Assembly: GCF_002266465.3 (NCBI RefSeq)
Contig: NZ_CP029427.2
Location: 1,986,501 to 2,050,500 of the forward strand
Reading direction: 5' to 3'
DNA: 64,000 nucleotides
From: Bradyrhizobium symbiodeficiens
Lineage (GTDB): Bacteria; Pseudomonadota; Alphaproteobacteria; Rhizobiales; Xanthobacteraceae
Shown here: positions 27,154 to 36,200 of the stretch, piece after piece
Layout: every line of letters starts with the position of its first letter
Position numbering within the stretch: position 1 is the first letter of the stretch
Made by a program: the position numbers and the translations under genes
Notes under the pieces: model-generated
Seen by the model: only the letters and a program-made list of their open reading frames with translations
Database searches by the model: none
Told to the model about the DNA's origin: nothing

Positions 27154-27702
27154 GCGGCGCCAGACGGCCATCAACAGTGCGTCTGTCACCAGCTGGGCCG
27201 TCATGGCGGCACTCATCGACCAGCCCACGACCCGGCGCGAGAACAGGTCGATCACCGCCGCCACGCAAAGCCAGCCCTCGGCGGTCCAGAGATAGGTGAA
27301 GTCGGCGATCCACTTCTGGTTCGGCCGCTCGGCAGCGAACTGCCGGTCCAAGAGGTTCGCCGGCACATTCTTGAACTGTCGATCGCCGCTGTCCTTCGGC
27401 AAGCGCCGTCGGCGTGGCCGTGCCCGCAAGCCCTGAACACGCGTCAGCCGCTCGATCCGGTGGAGGCCACAGTCGGCCCCGTCGGCGAGCATGTCGCGCC
27501 AGACATGGCGCGCGCCGTAGGTGCGGTCGCTCGCCATGAAGCTGTCCTTGACCTTGCCGCCGAGTTCTTCGTCGCTGCGGGATCTGGTGCTGGGAGAGCG
27601 GTTCAGCCAGGCATGGAAGCCCGACCGCGACACCCCCAGCGCATTGCATAGCCATGCCACCGGCCAGATCGCCCGGTGCTTCGCGATGAAGACAAACTTC
27701 AT
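27153..27702 (-). pseudogene. IS3 transposase orfB, 3'-truncated
   Basis: About 183 codons of a DDE transposase remain. They include the HTH_21-like region (SDRTYGARHVWRDM) and the first part of the rve core: NQKWIADFTYLWT with the first catalytic Asp, then VIDLFSRRVVGW. The second Asp and the Glu lay beyond MAVWRRG and are lost. The frame stays open into foreign DNA to 26749, but that part is not transposase. The start overlaps orfA by four bases. Confidence 0.85.
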
Positions 27703-27989
27703 GTCGCTTCCTTCGCGAAGAAGGCTGCGGCCTTTTTTAGGATATCCCGCTCGGCCTTCAACTTGGCGACCTCACGGCGCAGCCGCTCGATCTCCTGCTG
27801 CTCTGGCTTCACCTGGCCATGACCAGGGAAGGCCTGCACCGGATCGGACCCGAATTCCCTGCCCCTCTTGCGCAGAACATTCTCGTGTACGTCCAGGTCG
27901 CGGCTGGCCTGCGCCACCGATACCCTGCGTTCCCTGACAAGCTTGACTGCCTCGACCTTGAACTCGCGACTGAACTTCCGTCTCTTCAT
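27699..27989 (-). CDS. IS3-family transposase orfA
   Basis: The 96-residue protein is a typical IS3 OrfA: KRRKFSREFKVEAVKLV, the HTH with VAQASRDLDVHENVL, and a leucine-zipper tail ending EIERLRREVAKLKAERDILK. An A_AAA_AAG slippery heptamer (minus strand, 27738-27732) sits in the ILKK codons, where IS3 elements make the OrfAB fusion by -1 frameshifting. It is intact, but its orfB partner is not. Confidence 0.88.
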   Translation of the reverse strand: MKRRKFSREFKVEAVKLVRERRVSVAQASRDLDVHENVLRKRGREFGSDPVQAFPGHGQVKPEQQEIERLRREVAKLKAERDILKKAAAFFAKEAT

Positions 27990-28076
27990 CGACCACCTCC
28001 GGCTTCATGAAACACCTAATCTTGGTGTCCATCAAACCGGCAGCAGCTCACTACGGTCCGCTGCCAAAAGGTAAGA

Positions 28077-28200
28077 CTAAGCTGTCGGACGAGTAACAAT
28101 TTGGCTTTTCAACATTTCAACTTTGGCCTCGGTCTGGCTAAGAGCCGCCTCAGCACGGGCTTCATGTTCAAGCCGATTGAGGCGGACGTCACACCCGCGC
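28077..28200 (-). pseudogene. C-terminal remnant of a coiled-coil protein
   Basis: A minus-strand frame ending at the TAG at 28079-28077 reads RLNRLEHEARAEAALSQTEA and then KVEMLKSQIVTRPTA. This is clearly protein-like coiled coil but has no start: the frame cannot be followed upstream beyond about 28200. It abuts the IS end at 28050 and is probably a truncated host gene. Confidence 0.35.
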
Positions 28201-28396
28201 GTTTAAAGAACCGAAAAAGGCCCGTTGCGTTTGTAGGTCATGCTTGCGGACGATGAAGTGCCAGTTCTATGCGACATCGGGCGGGTGCCTTCGACCTTCG
28301 AAGAAACCAAGAAGCAGGAAGTCGTGAATCGTTTCGTTCGAGGATATATCGAGCGCCACGGCCAGCAATTCAGGTGAATGATAGGGTTTCGCAAAA

Positions 28397-28421
28397 GGAG
28401 GCAGTTCGTGGACTGATAAGC
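28397..28421 (+). repeat. Palindromic repeat copy, left of the HNH gene
   Basis: GGAGGCAGTTCGTGGACTGA followed by TAAGC differs at only a few positions from the copies near 51.8 kb. A second, inverted AAAGCTTA lies at 28431-28438. Together with the copy at 29993-30016 it brackets the HNH endonuclease gene. Confidence 0.7.
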
Positions 28422-28498
28422 TTTCTAACAAAAGCTTACCGGTTGGCGACCGACTAAATGGTCTTTGGCTGAAGGTCACCGGTATCGATATCGGAGTA

Positions 28499-29866
28499 AT
28501 GCTGAATCATGGCAGGTTGCCAAACTGGAGCCTGATTTCTAGATTGTATCGAGGAGATCGAGGCGTCGCGTCACGGGCTCTGCTCGGGCGCTTTATCCAA
28601 GTCGCTCCGACCACTTATTGTGAGAGCTTAGATTTGCCAGCGCAGAACGAAAACTCTACCGATGAGCGATGGAGTGCTGAAGAGATATCGCTGGCGGCTG
28701 AAGCCTATATGAACATGCTTGAGGATGAAATCGCTGGTCGCGAGATCAACAAGACAGCCATGCGCGAGAAGCTCAGGGCAGGAGGACTTTCCGGACGAAG
28801 CGATGGGGCGATCGAGTATCGCATGCAGAATATCTCCCACGTTCTTGAGACCACGGGACGCGCTTGGATAACTGGCTACAAGCCGGCAGGCAATGTTGGG
28901 CCAACAAACACCGAGGTGCTCAAACGAAAAATCGACGAGCTGACCGAGGGAAAAGTCTATCTTCCCCACGCACGCGCGACGACGTTTTCTCAACTCGTTC
29001 CGTCGCTCAACCAGTTGATGGGCGTGAAAGCAGTCTACCGACAAGTTTCGTCTTTCGTACTCTGCTTCGGTGGACGAGGTGATCCCAAGGCCAAGGGCTA
29101 CTACTCATTGCCGGCGGCCGCGGCAAAAAAAGTGGCCGATCAACCCTTCATCATAACCATTGGAGGCGGGAAAAGCGTTCTCCCAGAAAATGATGGGCGC
29201 GTTGTCGACCTAGTTCGCCTCAGCCCCGTTTATGGCCCTACGGCACTACTCCTCTCTGATCCAGACGAAGTGCGGCGGCTTGCTCAATGGCCAGTAGCCA
29301 TTGCTTTGCGCGAAGTGTGGCGCTTCGTGGGAATGCCGCACCTGATCGAAGATCTGGGATTCCTTGACCGCACGATCCTCGCTGGCGCGCAGGACGGAAT
29401 CATTCGGCCACAACAAATCGAGCGACTTTACGATGCATTGAGAGCCGCCGAACTCGAACCAGCTAGGCTTCCCGCTGGCGCGAACTTCTTTGACGATGGT
29501 ACCCCCAGATTGGTCAGCTCAAGGTTGCCTTCACTACCGGCCGTAGCGAAGGAAGAAGGTCGGCGTTATTGGAAGCTTCAGCAACTGACTGAACGAGATG
29601 CCGCGCTTAGCAAGGAAGCAAAACGCCTAAATGCGCTAAGGCACGGTACGTTTACTTGCGAGGCCTGCGGCTTTGCAAACGCGGATGCCGCGATGTTCGA
29701 CGCACATCATCCGACTCCCCTGATGATAGGCATACGTACCACCATCGCAGAGCATTTAGAAATCTTATGCCCAACTTGCCATCGAAGAGCGCACCGCACG
29801 CCTGATCGCCTCAAACCCGTGGCCCTGCACGAATTGAAGAAGTGGTGCGCGGACGGCCGGCGCTAG
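28499..29866 (+). CDS. HNH endonuclease, possible type IV restriction enzyme
   Basis: The 455-residue protein has an N-terminal helical domain (about 57-125) with RWSAEEISLAAEAYMNMLED and later EYRMQNISHVL and WITGYKPAGN, a pattern seen in McrA-like or ScoMcrA-like HNH enzymes. The middle domain includes SSFVLCFGGRGDPKAKGYY. The C-terminal HNH zinc-nuclease is TCEACGF, MFDAHHPTPL, EHLEILCPTCHRRAH, with four zinc Cys and the catalytic His pair. Such enzymes cut modified phage DNA. The ATG at 28499 has GGAG only two bases away, so a slightly different start is possible. Palindromic repeats flank the gene on both sides. Confidence 0.82.
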   Translation: MLNHGRLPNWSLISRLYRGDRGVASRALLGRFIQVAPTTYCESLDLPAQNENSTDERWSAEEISLAAEAYMNMLEDEIAGREINKTAMREKLRAGGLSGRSDGAIEYRMQNISHVLETTGRAWITGYKPAGNVGPTNTEVLKRKIDELTEGKVYLPHARATTFSQLVPSLNQLMGVKAVYRQVSSFVLCFGGRGDPKAKGYYSLPAAAAKKVADQPFIITIGGGKSVLPENDGRVVDLVRLSPVYGPTALLLSDPDEVRRLAQWPVAIALREVWRFVGMPHLIEDLGFLDRTILAGAQDGIIRPQQIERLYDALRAAELEPARLPAGANFFDDGTPRLVSSRLPSLPAVAKEEGRRYWKLQQLTERDAALSKEAKRLNALRHGTFTCEACGFANADAAMFDAHHPTPLMIGIRTTIAEHLEILCPTCHRRAHRTPDRLKPVALHELKKWCADGRR

Positions 29867-29992
29867 CGGCCTTCCATGAGGACCCTGAAATTGGGCCTCG
29901 CGCAGTTCTTCGCCTGCTGCGCAAGCGCTCACTTTCAAGTTGGGGAAGAGTTGGCGGTACTGAAGCGGCACTGATGAGGAAGTTACACAAAT

Positions 29993-30016
29993 GGAGTCAG
30001 TTCACCGACTGATGAG
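29993..30016 (+). repeat. Palindromic repeat copy, right of the HNH gene
   Basis: GGAGTCAGTTCACCGACTGA followed by TGAG matches the family core with two changes. It lies 126 bases after the HNH stop. Confidence 0.7.
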
Positions 30017-30198
30017 AAACTCAGGCAATCGCAGTCAACTCTTTGAGGTAGTGCAAATGCAACTGGTAGTTCTGCGTGGACGTGGACGCGCAAACAGGGG
30101 GCGGCAGGGGGATTTCTATTACCCAGGGTTGAAATACGATCGTGGTTCGTGTATCGTTTACCGCATAATCAGATGCGTAGACGGCCTTGGAGGATTCC

Positions 30199-30933
30199 GT
30201 GACACCGTTCCGCGCCCTGGCTTTCCTGGTAACCTCCGCGGTTTTCATCTCGACTTCGCCCGCCGTTTCCGGGAACGCGTTCCAGGACGTTTGGGGCGTA
30301 GCGACCGATCCCCTTAAACTCGAAAAATCGGCCTCTGAGCTTTCCCAGAGTCTCGAACGGACCATGGCCCAGTTAGGCGCCTTGGAGAGCCAAGCAAATT
30401 ATGACCTAGAGCAGCGGCTTGAACAAATCCGCTCCATCGTCCACGACGCACTCAATGGCACACGGGATATCGTAGCCGATGCGACAAAGCGCATGCTTGC
30501 GCTAGAGGCGCAAGTCAATGCTGACGCCATCAAGTTAATTTATCGAGCTCAGTGCGCCGCCGAAGTTGTCCTCATGGATCAGCTGCAGCGCAGCTTTGCC
30601 CAGCTCATCGCTAATCTGAAAAGAGCTGATCCCAGCGTTACGATCCTGGGTGCGCGCGTTATCAGTCTTGATATCAGCGACGTCAAAATCGACTACCCGG
30701 ACCAAGCTTACCTGTCGACGGAAGCGACTGTCCTTGCCGCGCTCAAGAAATCGGTCAACGATGGTTCAAAAGCCTACGAAATCTTGTCCGCGTACCAAAA
30801 TCTCGAGCGGGCAGCACGCTTCACGCGCTGCTACTACATCGATCAGGCGGCCGAAACACGCTGGGTCCAAAAGGTAAATGAGCTTGAGCGCCTGTCGTTG
30901 CCCTGGGTCCGTGTGGTTCAGCCGACGATGTAA
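30199..30933 (+). CDS. Exported helical protein, 244 aa
   Basis: The GTG at 30199 is preferred because GGAGG at 30189-30193 precedes it by five bases. A signal peptide (VTPFRALAFLVTSAVFIST, cleaved near VSG) leads to a mainly helical domain with heptad-like segments (LEQRLEQIRSIVHDALNG, LALEAQVNADAIKLIYRA) and one Cys pair (AQCAAE and RCYYID). No family was recognised. It is first of three exported proteins in a row. Confidence 0.7.
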   Translation: MTPFRALAFLVTSAVFISTSPAVSGNAFQDVWGVATDPLKLEKSASELSQSLERTMAQLGALESQANYDLEQRLEQIRSIVHDALNGTRDIVADATKRMLALEAQVNADAIKLIYRAQCAAEVVLMDQLQRSFAQLIANLKRADPSVTILGARVISLDISDVKIDYPDQAYLSTEATVLAALKKSVNDGSKAYEILSAYQNLERAARFTRCYYIDQAAETRWVQKVNELERLSLPWVRVVQPTM

Positions 30934-30956
30934 TGTGCAAAGCTGGGAGGGCTCCA

Positions 30957-31486
30957 ATGTTTTCAAACCGGATCCGCACGAGATCAATTCTGATCGCAAT
31001 CATATCGGCCGTCTCCCTCAGTTGGGGGGGGCAGTCTCATTGGCTCAATCCAAATGCACGTCCACCTTCGAGTGCGCGCAGCAGTCCGTTGATGCCGCAG
31101 CCAGGGCTGACGCGGCGGTCCAGGCACTGCAAGCCCGCGTTGCCAAGCTAGAAGCGCTGGAAACGTCGCTCGGCAACGGTCGGATTCTTGCTATGATTCA
31201 GGTCAAGAACGGCCAGCTATCGTCCACATCAAGTCCCAACGTGTCCTTTGATCAGACAAGCGGTCTGGTCTCCTTTCCCAACCCTAGGAATTTAGCGTTT
31301 TTGCCGGTCGTGTCGGACACGAATGACGTGCCGTACATTACGCAAATGCACTGGATTAGAGCTATATTGCCGCCAGACAAATTCATCGTGCGCGCCAAGG
31401 CGATGGACACTGGAGACCGCACGTGGCCCCCTCACAACTTTACTGCAGTTGTCGTCGGTTTTGAGACACCACCGAAAACCCGTTAG
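30957..31486 (+). CDS. Exported protein with coiled coil, frameshifted in a G run
   Basis: ATG 30957 follows GGGAGGG and gives a signal peptide (FSNRIRTRSILIAIISAVSL). At the eight-G run 31024-31031 the frame breaks; in another frame it resumes GAVSLAQSKCTSTFECAQQS, a short coiled coil and a C-terminal beta-rich domain (KFIVRAKAMDTG, NFTAVVVGFETPPKTR). One more G, or two fewer, would restore a protein of about 177 residues. The second half looks like a trimeric tail-fibre or adhesin-like coiled-coil-plus-head layout, but no family was recognised. It lies 23 bases after the previous gene. Confidence 0.62.
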
Positions 31487-31621
31487 TCGGTAGCGCTAGC
31501 GCGTTGAGGCTGGCATCATCAATACTTACACATTTTGATTTCCTTTAGCGAAGCCAGTGCGTGGTTACTGTATGCTTAGTCTAGACAACCGGACAATGTT
31601 CAAGAATTGAGGAGCCGGGCG

Positions 31622-32230
31622 ATGTTTAATCGCATCAAGAAGCTGAAACGTTTGGTTCAGGTACTTGCAATTGCCGCTGCAGCTGCGGCTGTCATGCCGC
31701 CGGCAGCCAACTCTGCTTCCGTATGCGCTGCAGCAGATCACTGGTCAACGTGTGCGAAAAAAGTAAAGACCGCGATTAAGAATACGAATGACGCTACGAC
31801 AGCGCTGGCTGCGGCGAGTGAATGGTCGGAGCGCTTTAGAGCACTATACAAAGCCAATCCACAATCTGCCTGGACTCTCACGGATGAGGAGAAGTTCGAG
31901 GCAGGGATGGAAGCTCTTTGGGATGAGCTGGTCGGACAGTATCTTAACCCGGCCACTTTCGCATTCGGCTTGGCACTTAAGAAGTATTTTCCAACGCTTG
32001 CTGCTGCTCTGGAATGGGCAGGTAGCGGATATGTTACAGCGTTCGTCCTTTTGGTTGCGCCAAGCCCGGTGGCAAATGATTTTCAGGAAGCTCGTTCTGA
32101 CAACAAAGAAATCAATGATCTCTTAAAGGCGAAATTACCAACGTCGATTACTCAAAACGTACTGTCGAGATATCCTGAGCTTTTCCGTAAAGGATACGAG
32201 GCGGCTAAGGGTGAGCACACGCTTCCTTAG
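31622..32230 (+). CDS. Exported hypothetical protein, 202 aa
   Basis: ATG 31622 has GAGGAG upstream. A signal peptide (about residues 1-27, with the hydrophobic run QVLAIAAAAAAVMP) is followed by a Cys pair (VCAAADHWSTCAKK), helices, and a hydrophobic stretch AGSGYVTAFVLLVAPSP that may be a membrane helix. No family was recognised. Its helical, exported nature resembles the two genes before it. Confidence 0.65.
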   Translation: MFNRIKKLKRLVQVLAIAAAAAAVMPPAANSASVCAAADHWSTCAKKVKTAIKNTNDATTALAAASEWSERFRALYKANPQSAWTLTDEEKFEAGMEALWDELVGQYLNPATFAFGLALKKYFPTLAAALEWAGSGYVTAFVLLVAPSPVANDFQEARSDNKEINDLLKAKLPTSITQNVLSRYPELFRKGYEAAKGEHTLP

Positions 32231-33123
32231 AGGCGCCGCGCGGCACACTTTGTTGGCTAGCTGGCAACACGCCTAGCGCATTAAATGCGTCCGAGCAGGC
32301 GCGATCAAGTCTCAGGGGCGATGCGGATTTGCCAAGAGCGCGAAACGCGGCCTCAGTCTTGGGCGGGAAATAATATGGGGAAGTGGAGGTCCTCGGAGGT
32401 GAGCTCTTCCTTGTTGCTCCCAATAAAGGACGAGCAGAAGCACAGTTTCTGATTACTCGACTAAAGAACGCCAATGCCTGGTAGGTAGATTTGCGCGAGG
32501 CTCGACGCTTTTGGATCGTCTCGCACGACCTTCGGCAAGGCTGCCCTTCGGTTTGCTTCGGATGCCTAGGTAGCTGCGAGCATAGACGCGCGCCTGTGGG
32601 GATCGATCCGATGCTTCAATAAAGGCCGGATCGTCCGGGCGGCTGCTGATACCCAAATGGCGAGACACTTTTCAGTCTAGAGTCATTGCGGCGCGATCGA
32701 TGGCTGGCTAGCAGAGAACTGGCGGACCGAGGCGGTGCAGGTTTATCGCGGGTCCAAGCGCTCGCTGAAGGTGAACGGCATAGGGTGCGAGCGCAAAGAG
32801 TACGTTCGCCTTGGCCGAGTGCAGAATGTTGAGCAGCTCCTGAACGAAGAACTGTTCGCAATAAATTGTAGTTTTGATGGAAAACAAGGGCCGCCAAGTG
32901 GCGGCCCTTGCGAGATTTCGACCTTCGAACCTTGCTTCGACAGCGGGGGCGGAGGAATGGTTTGTCGGCATGTGGATGCGCCGCGCACGACCGATTCCTT
33001 TATCCAAATAGGTGTCGTACGCAATCAACCCAACGCTACCAACGAAGAGCTGCTGCCACTATTCGCGCATCCCCGATGGCGATTCTATCCATTATTTTTG
33101 TCCGTGGGCGTGGACGCGTTGCG
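32231..33123. other. Gene-free stretch before the giant-protein operon
   Basis: Nearly 900 bases carry no convincing gene on either strand; several 60-130 codon frames here lack protein-like composition. The only clear structure is the hairpin at 32885-32910. The promoter of the giant-protein operon must lie in the right part. Confidence 0.45.
32885..32910 (-). terminator. Intrinsic terminator pointing left
   Basis: The arms CAAGGGCCGCC (32885-32895) and GGCGGCCCTTG (32900-32910) pair perfectly around AAGT. On the minus strand the stem is followed by TTTTCC, a standard terminator shape. No minus-strand gene that would need it is recognised to the right, so it may end an antisense or unannotated small RNA. 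Confidence 0.6.
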
Positions 33124-33246
33124 ATGCAGCGAAATTCTGTAGTTGCAAGGTGGCTTGGCTTCACGATAACATCCCTTGGGTGTATTAGCGTTCTGATTGT
33201 TTTTTCTTTCATAATAGCGGCGGTTGGGGGCAACCGTGGACGATAG
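33124..33246 (+). CDS. Small single-TM protein, 40 aa
   Basis: A short frame from ATG 33124 encodes a basic start (MQRNSVVARWLGF) and one clear transmembrane helix (CISVLIVFSFIIAAVGG), ending NRGR. Its stop at 33244-33246 overlaps the start of the giant gene, which suggests translational coupling. It could be a leader peptide or a real small membrane partner. Confidence 0.45.
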   Translation: MQRNSVVARWLGFTITSLGCISVLIVFSFIIAAVGGNRGR

Positions 33247-36200
33247 TAAACAGCCATGTGAGTCAGATAGTTCGTCCGGGTCAGGCCGTTCGTCCGAATC
33301 TCACGAACTCTTTGAACCCACACGTCGTGCTGTCCTGATCGGCGGCGCGGCTGCGATGGTGATCGGTCCGGCCCACGCAGCCGGCGAGCCTACCCCTCAC
33401 TACGAACTCGCCTTTGTCGACAAGGACCGCCGCCGGTTCGTGGCGTTGTTCGAGATCCCTCCTCAAGCCAAGGACGATACGCTTCGAAAGGATGAATTGC
33501 GGGGACCGCCGTCCGCCGCGGCGGTCGAAAAGCTCCTCAAGGCCAACGAGTCCCTGGACAAGATCGACGAAGCGTTGCCGAAGGACACGCCGAAGTACCT
33601 CATGCTCTGGGATCGCCGGGAGTTCGGCCCCAACGCCGGATTCAAGATCGAGCGCAAGTCGAAGGCGCACTATCCGGATGGCACACCGCCTGAAAAGTGC
33701 CACGATGCCTGCGAGGCACAGAAAGAACCGCCGCCGCTGGCGAAGACGACGGTCTGGCTGCCAGTCGAGTGGATCCTCACCGTGAGCCGTGCCTCATTCC
33801 CCGGCAACGAATCCCGTGAGTTCACCGCTACATTCACCTTCAAGCGCACCGACGTAATGAGTGAATGGACTGTATCGGCGTCGCTGGATTCCTGGTGGTC
33901 TTCGCAGAAGAAGATCGGTCCGCTTTCGACCGTAGCTTTGACGAATTTTCTGCGCGGTCAGGTGCTGGCATTCGAAATAAAGCCCAACCCCAACGCCTTG
34001 CTCGAAGCGCTGTTCGGGCAGCGGATCGAGTCCGCGGGCGCCTTGGCGCTGCAGGTCGATCATCAGCTTGCATGGGCGATAGACACCGAGATCCCGAAGC
34101 GGCCGGCCGGGCGGCTCTACATCCTCGATATCCCCCTCGAATTCGGTAGGCTGTCGCTGAAGCGCCTTCGCGGGGAAAAATTGCCGGAAGACAGCAGCGC
34201 CGCGCGGCGAGGCTCCAACCAGAAGGATGATGGCAAGTCGGCCAGCCCGCGATATCTGTTTGAGGATCAGGTCGCCTACGGCCGGCCGACATCGAAAGAT
34301 GAAGGGTCACCGGACGGTCTGTATGGCGTCGCCGAGAAGATCGTCGGCTTTACCCAGCCGAAGTCCCATGAAGATTCTCTGGCCGGGGTCCGCCATCCCG
34401 CCAAGGCCAATCCCAAGACCGGGACCCGCTCCAAATCCCAGAATCTCCAGACGTCCGACCGGAAGCCGCTCTGGGTGTTCGATTTCGCGAAGACTAAGGT
34501 AGAGGGTACCGAGATCGCGGCGGAACTCGAGCTGGACGGTCCAGCGATCGATTTCGCGGCTTCGCAGGATTCATCGAAAGTCCACGTGGTTGCGGCGATC
34601 CGGCATTGGGGCGTGCCGCAGCATAGCGTTGCCGGCTGCATGGCCGAGCCGAAAAACGAAGCGCGCAGTATCGGCCGGATCAGGTTGCGGCAAGGCGAAT
34701 GTCCGTCAGCGACATGGGAAGGACCGTTCGAATTCTGCGGCTTCGAGATGATGCGGCAGCAACAGCATGAATTCGTTGTGACGCGCTTTCGCGCATGGCC
34801 GGCGAGCAAGGAGAGCATCGCCAGCCTGCGGCTGGGCGATATCGGCCTTGCGGCGCTTCCGGCGATCAGTGCAAGCCCGGGCGCCGCGCCACGGGTGCCG
34901 ACAATCGACCTCGATGCCAGGGACAGGGTGCCGGCCCGCGAGGACGACCGGCAGCTTGTCGGCTTTGTGGCGCGGCTCTCGCTATACAGCGCTGCCATCG
35001 CCCTGCCGGAACGGATCGTCCCGAAGGGCGAGAAGGAGGCCGGGAAGATCGTCGTCGGTCAGCATGTCACGCACCTGCAGTTCCATGACGCGGACACATT
35101 GGTCTATCTGCCCGCGTTTGGCCGGCCGCCGGTCACATCCGCCGATGCCTACATTCCGATCGGTCCGACAGTCGGCGGCGTGAAGGCGACATTCGACCTC
35201 GGTCGCGCGCGGCTTTCGGTAATCAGGCCGAAGGACCTGCTCGCGCTCAAGTACCGCTTCTCCGGGCTTGAACTCGTTGTCGCCTGGCCACCGGTCGCCG
35301 GCGAGGCAGCCGAACTGGCGCCGCGCGGCGGGCGGTCGACGAGCCGCCCCTTTGCGCAGGCCGCGCGAAGCGAGGCGACGCCGCGCGATGAGCGGCCCAT
35401 GCTAGTGGTCGAGTTTCCGCCGCAGCACGTAGTCGAGCAGGCCTACTTCCGGCAATTGAAGGCACCGCTGGATCTGCCCGAGCTTGCCAGGCCCGCGGAT
35501 GCTGACGAAGAGAATGTCAAGTTGCTCAGGCAAATGCTGCGGCAGCCAAAGGACTGGGTCTCGGCCAACGAAACTACGGAGCGGTGGCGCATCTGGGTGA
35601 ACGATCTGCTGGACGGTGTCTATCGGCCGGACAAGCAAAATCCAGGCACGAAGCGCGACAAACGCGTCGAGTGGCGGAAAGCACTGCAACTCGCGACGGG
35701 GTGGCCGAATTCGAACCCATTGTTCCCGAAAGATCCCGGCTTGGACGGGCCAAACGGCCAAACCATGCAGGACTTCGATTACCATTTCATCAATCTGGCG
35801 CGGGTGAGCGGCTTACCGCTGGAGCAGCAACTTTACATCGGACCAGACTTTCTCGATCCCGACGCCCGACGGATCGCGCTCGAGGTACTTCGTGCTCTCA
35901 AGGAGAAGCAGGCACCGGCCCAGCCCCGGCTCTGGCCCTTTGCTCCGCTACCACCGACTGACTGGGACGACGTGTTCGCGCCGCTGGTCAAGGCTGGCGT
36001 GCTCAAGGACAAGAAGGAGATTCCGCCACAAACAAATTCAGCTGAAAAGCAATCCGCGCTATCTGAAAAAAAGCCTATCTGGCCCGAGTTCGACAAGGAT
36101 CGGTTGAAGAATCCGCTCTACTTGGAAACGTTCCGCCAAATCGAGCTCGCAAGAGAGCGGCGCAGCCGTGACTATGCGACCCTCCGCAGCCTTTATGCCC

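Larger units (their letters stand above)
27153..28050 (-). mobile_element. Truncated IS3-family insertion sequence
   Basis: One end is intact: read on the minus strand it starts at 28050 with TGAGCTGCTGCCGGTTTGAT and continues through a GGACACC motif, a typical IS3-family terminal inverted repeat, followed by orfA and orfB. The other end is missing because orfB is cut at about 27153, where the start of a DUF3768 gene begins. No target duplication can be recovered. Confidence 0.82.
28051..28498. other. Gene-free stretch between the IS element and the HNH gene
   Basis: No complete gene is seen. On the minus strand at 28077-28200 a coding remnant is visible (described separately), and a palindromic repeat copy lies at 28397-28421. 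The HNH promoter must be in the right half, but no boxes could be fixed. Confidence 0.4.

Noticed and set aside
32735..33142. Plus-strand frame of 135 codons before the giant operon
   Set aside because: It spans the terminator hairpin and has no consistent domain character or ribosome site.
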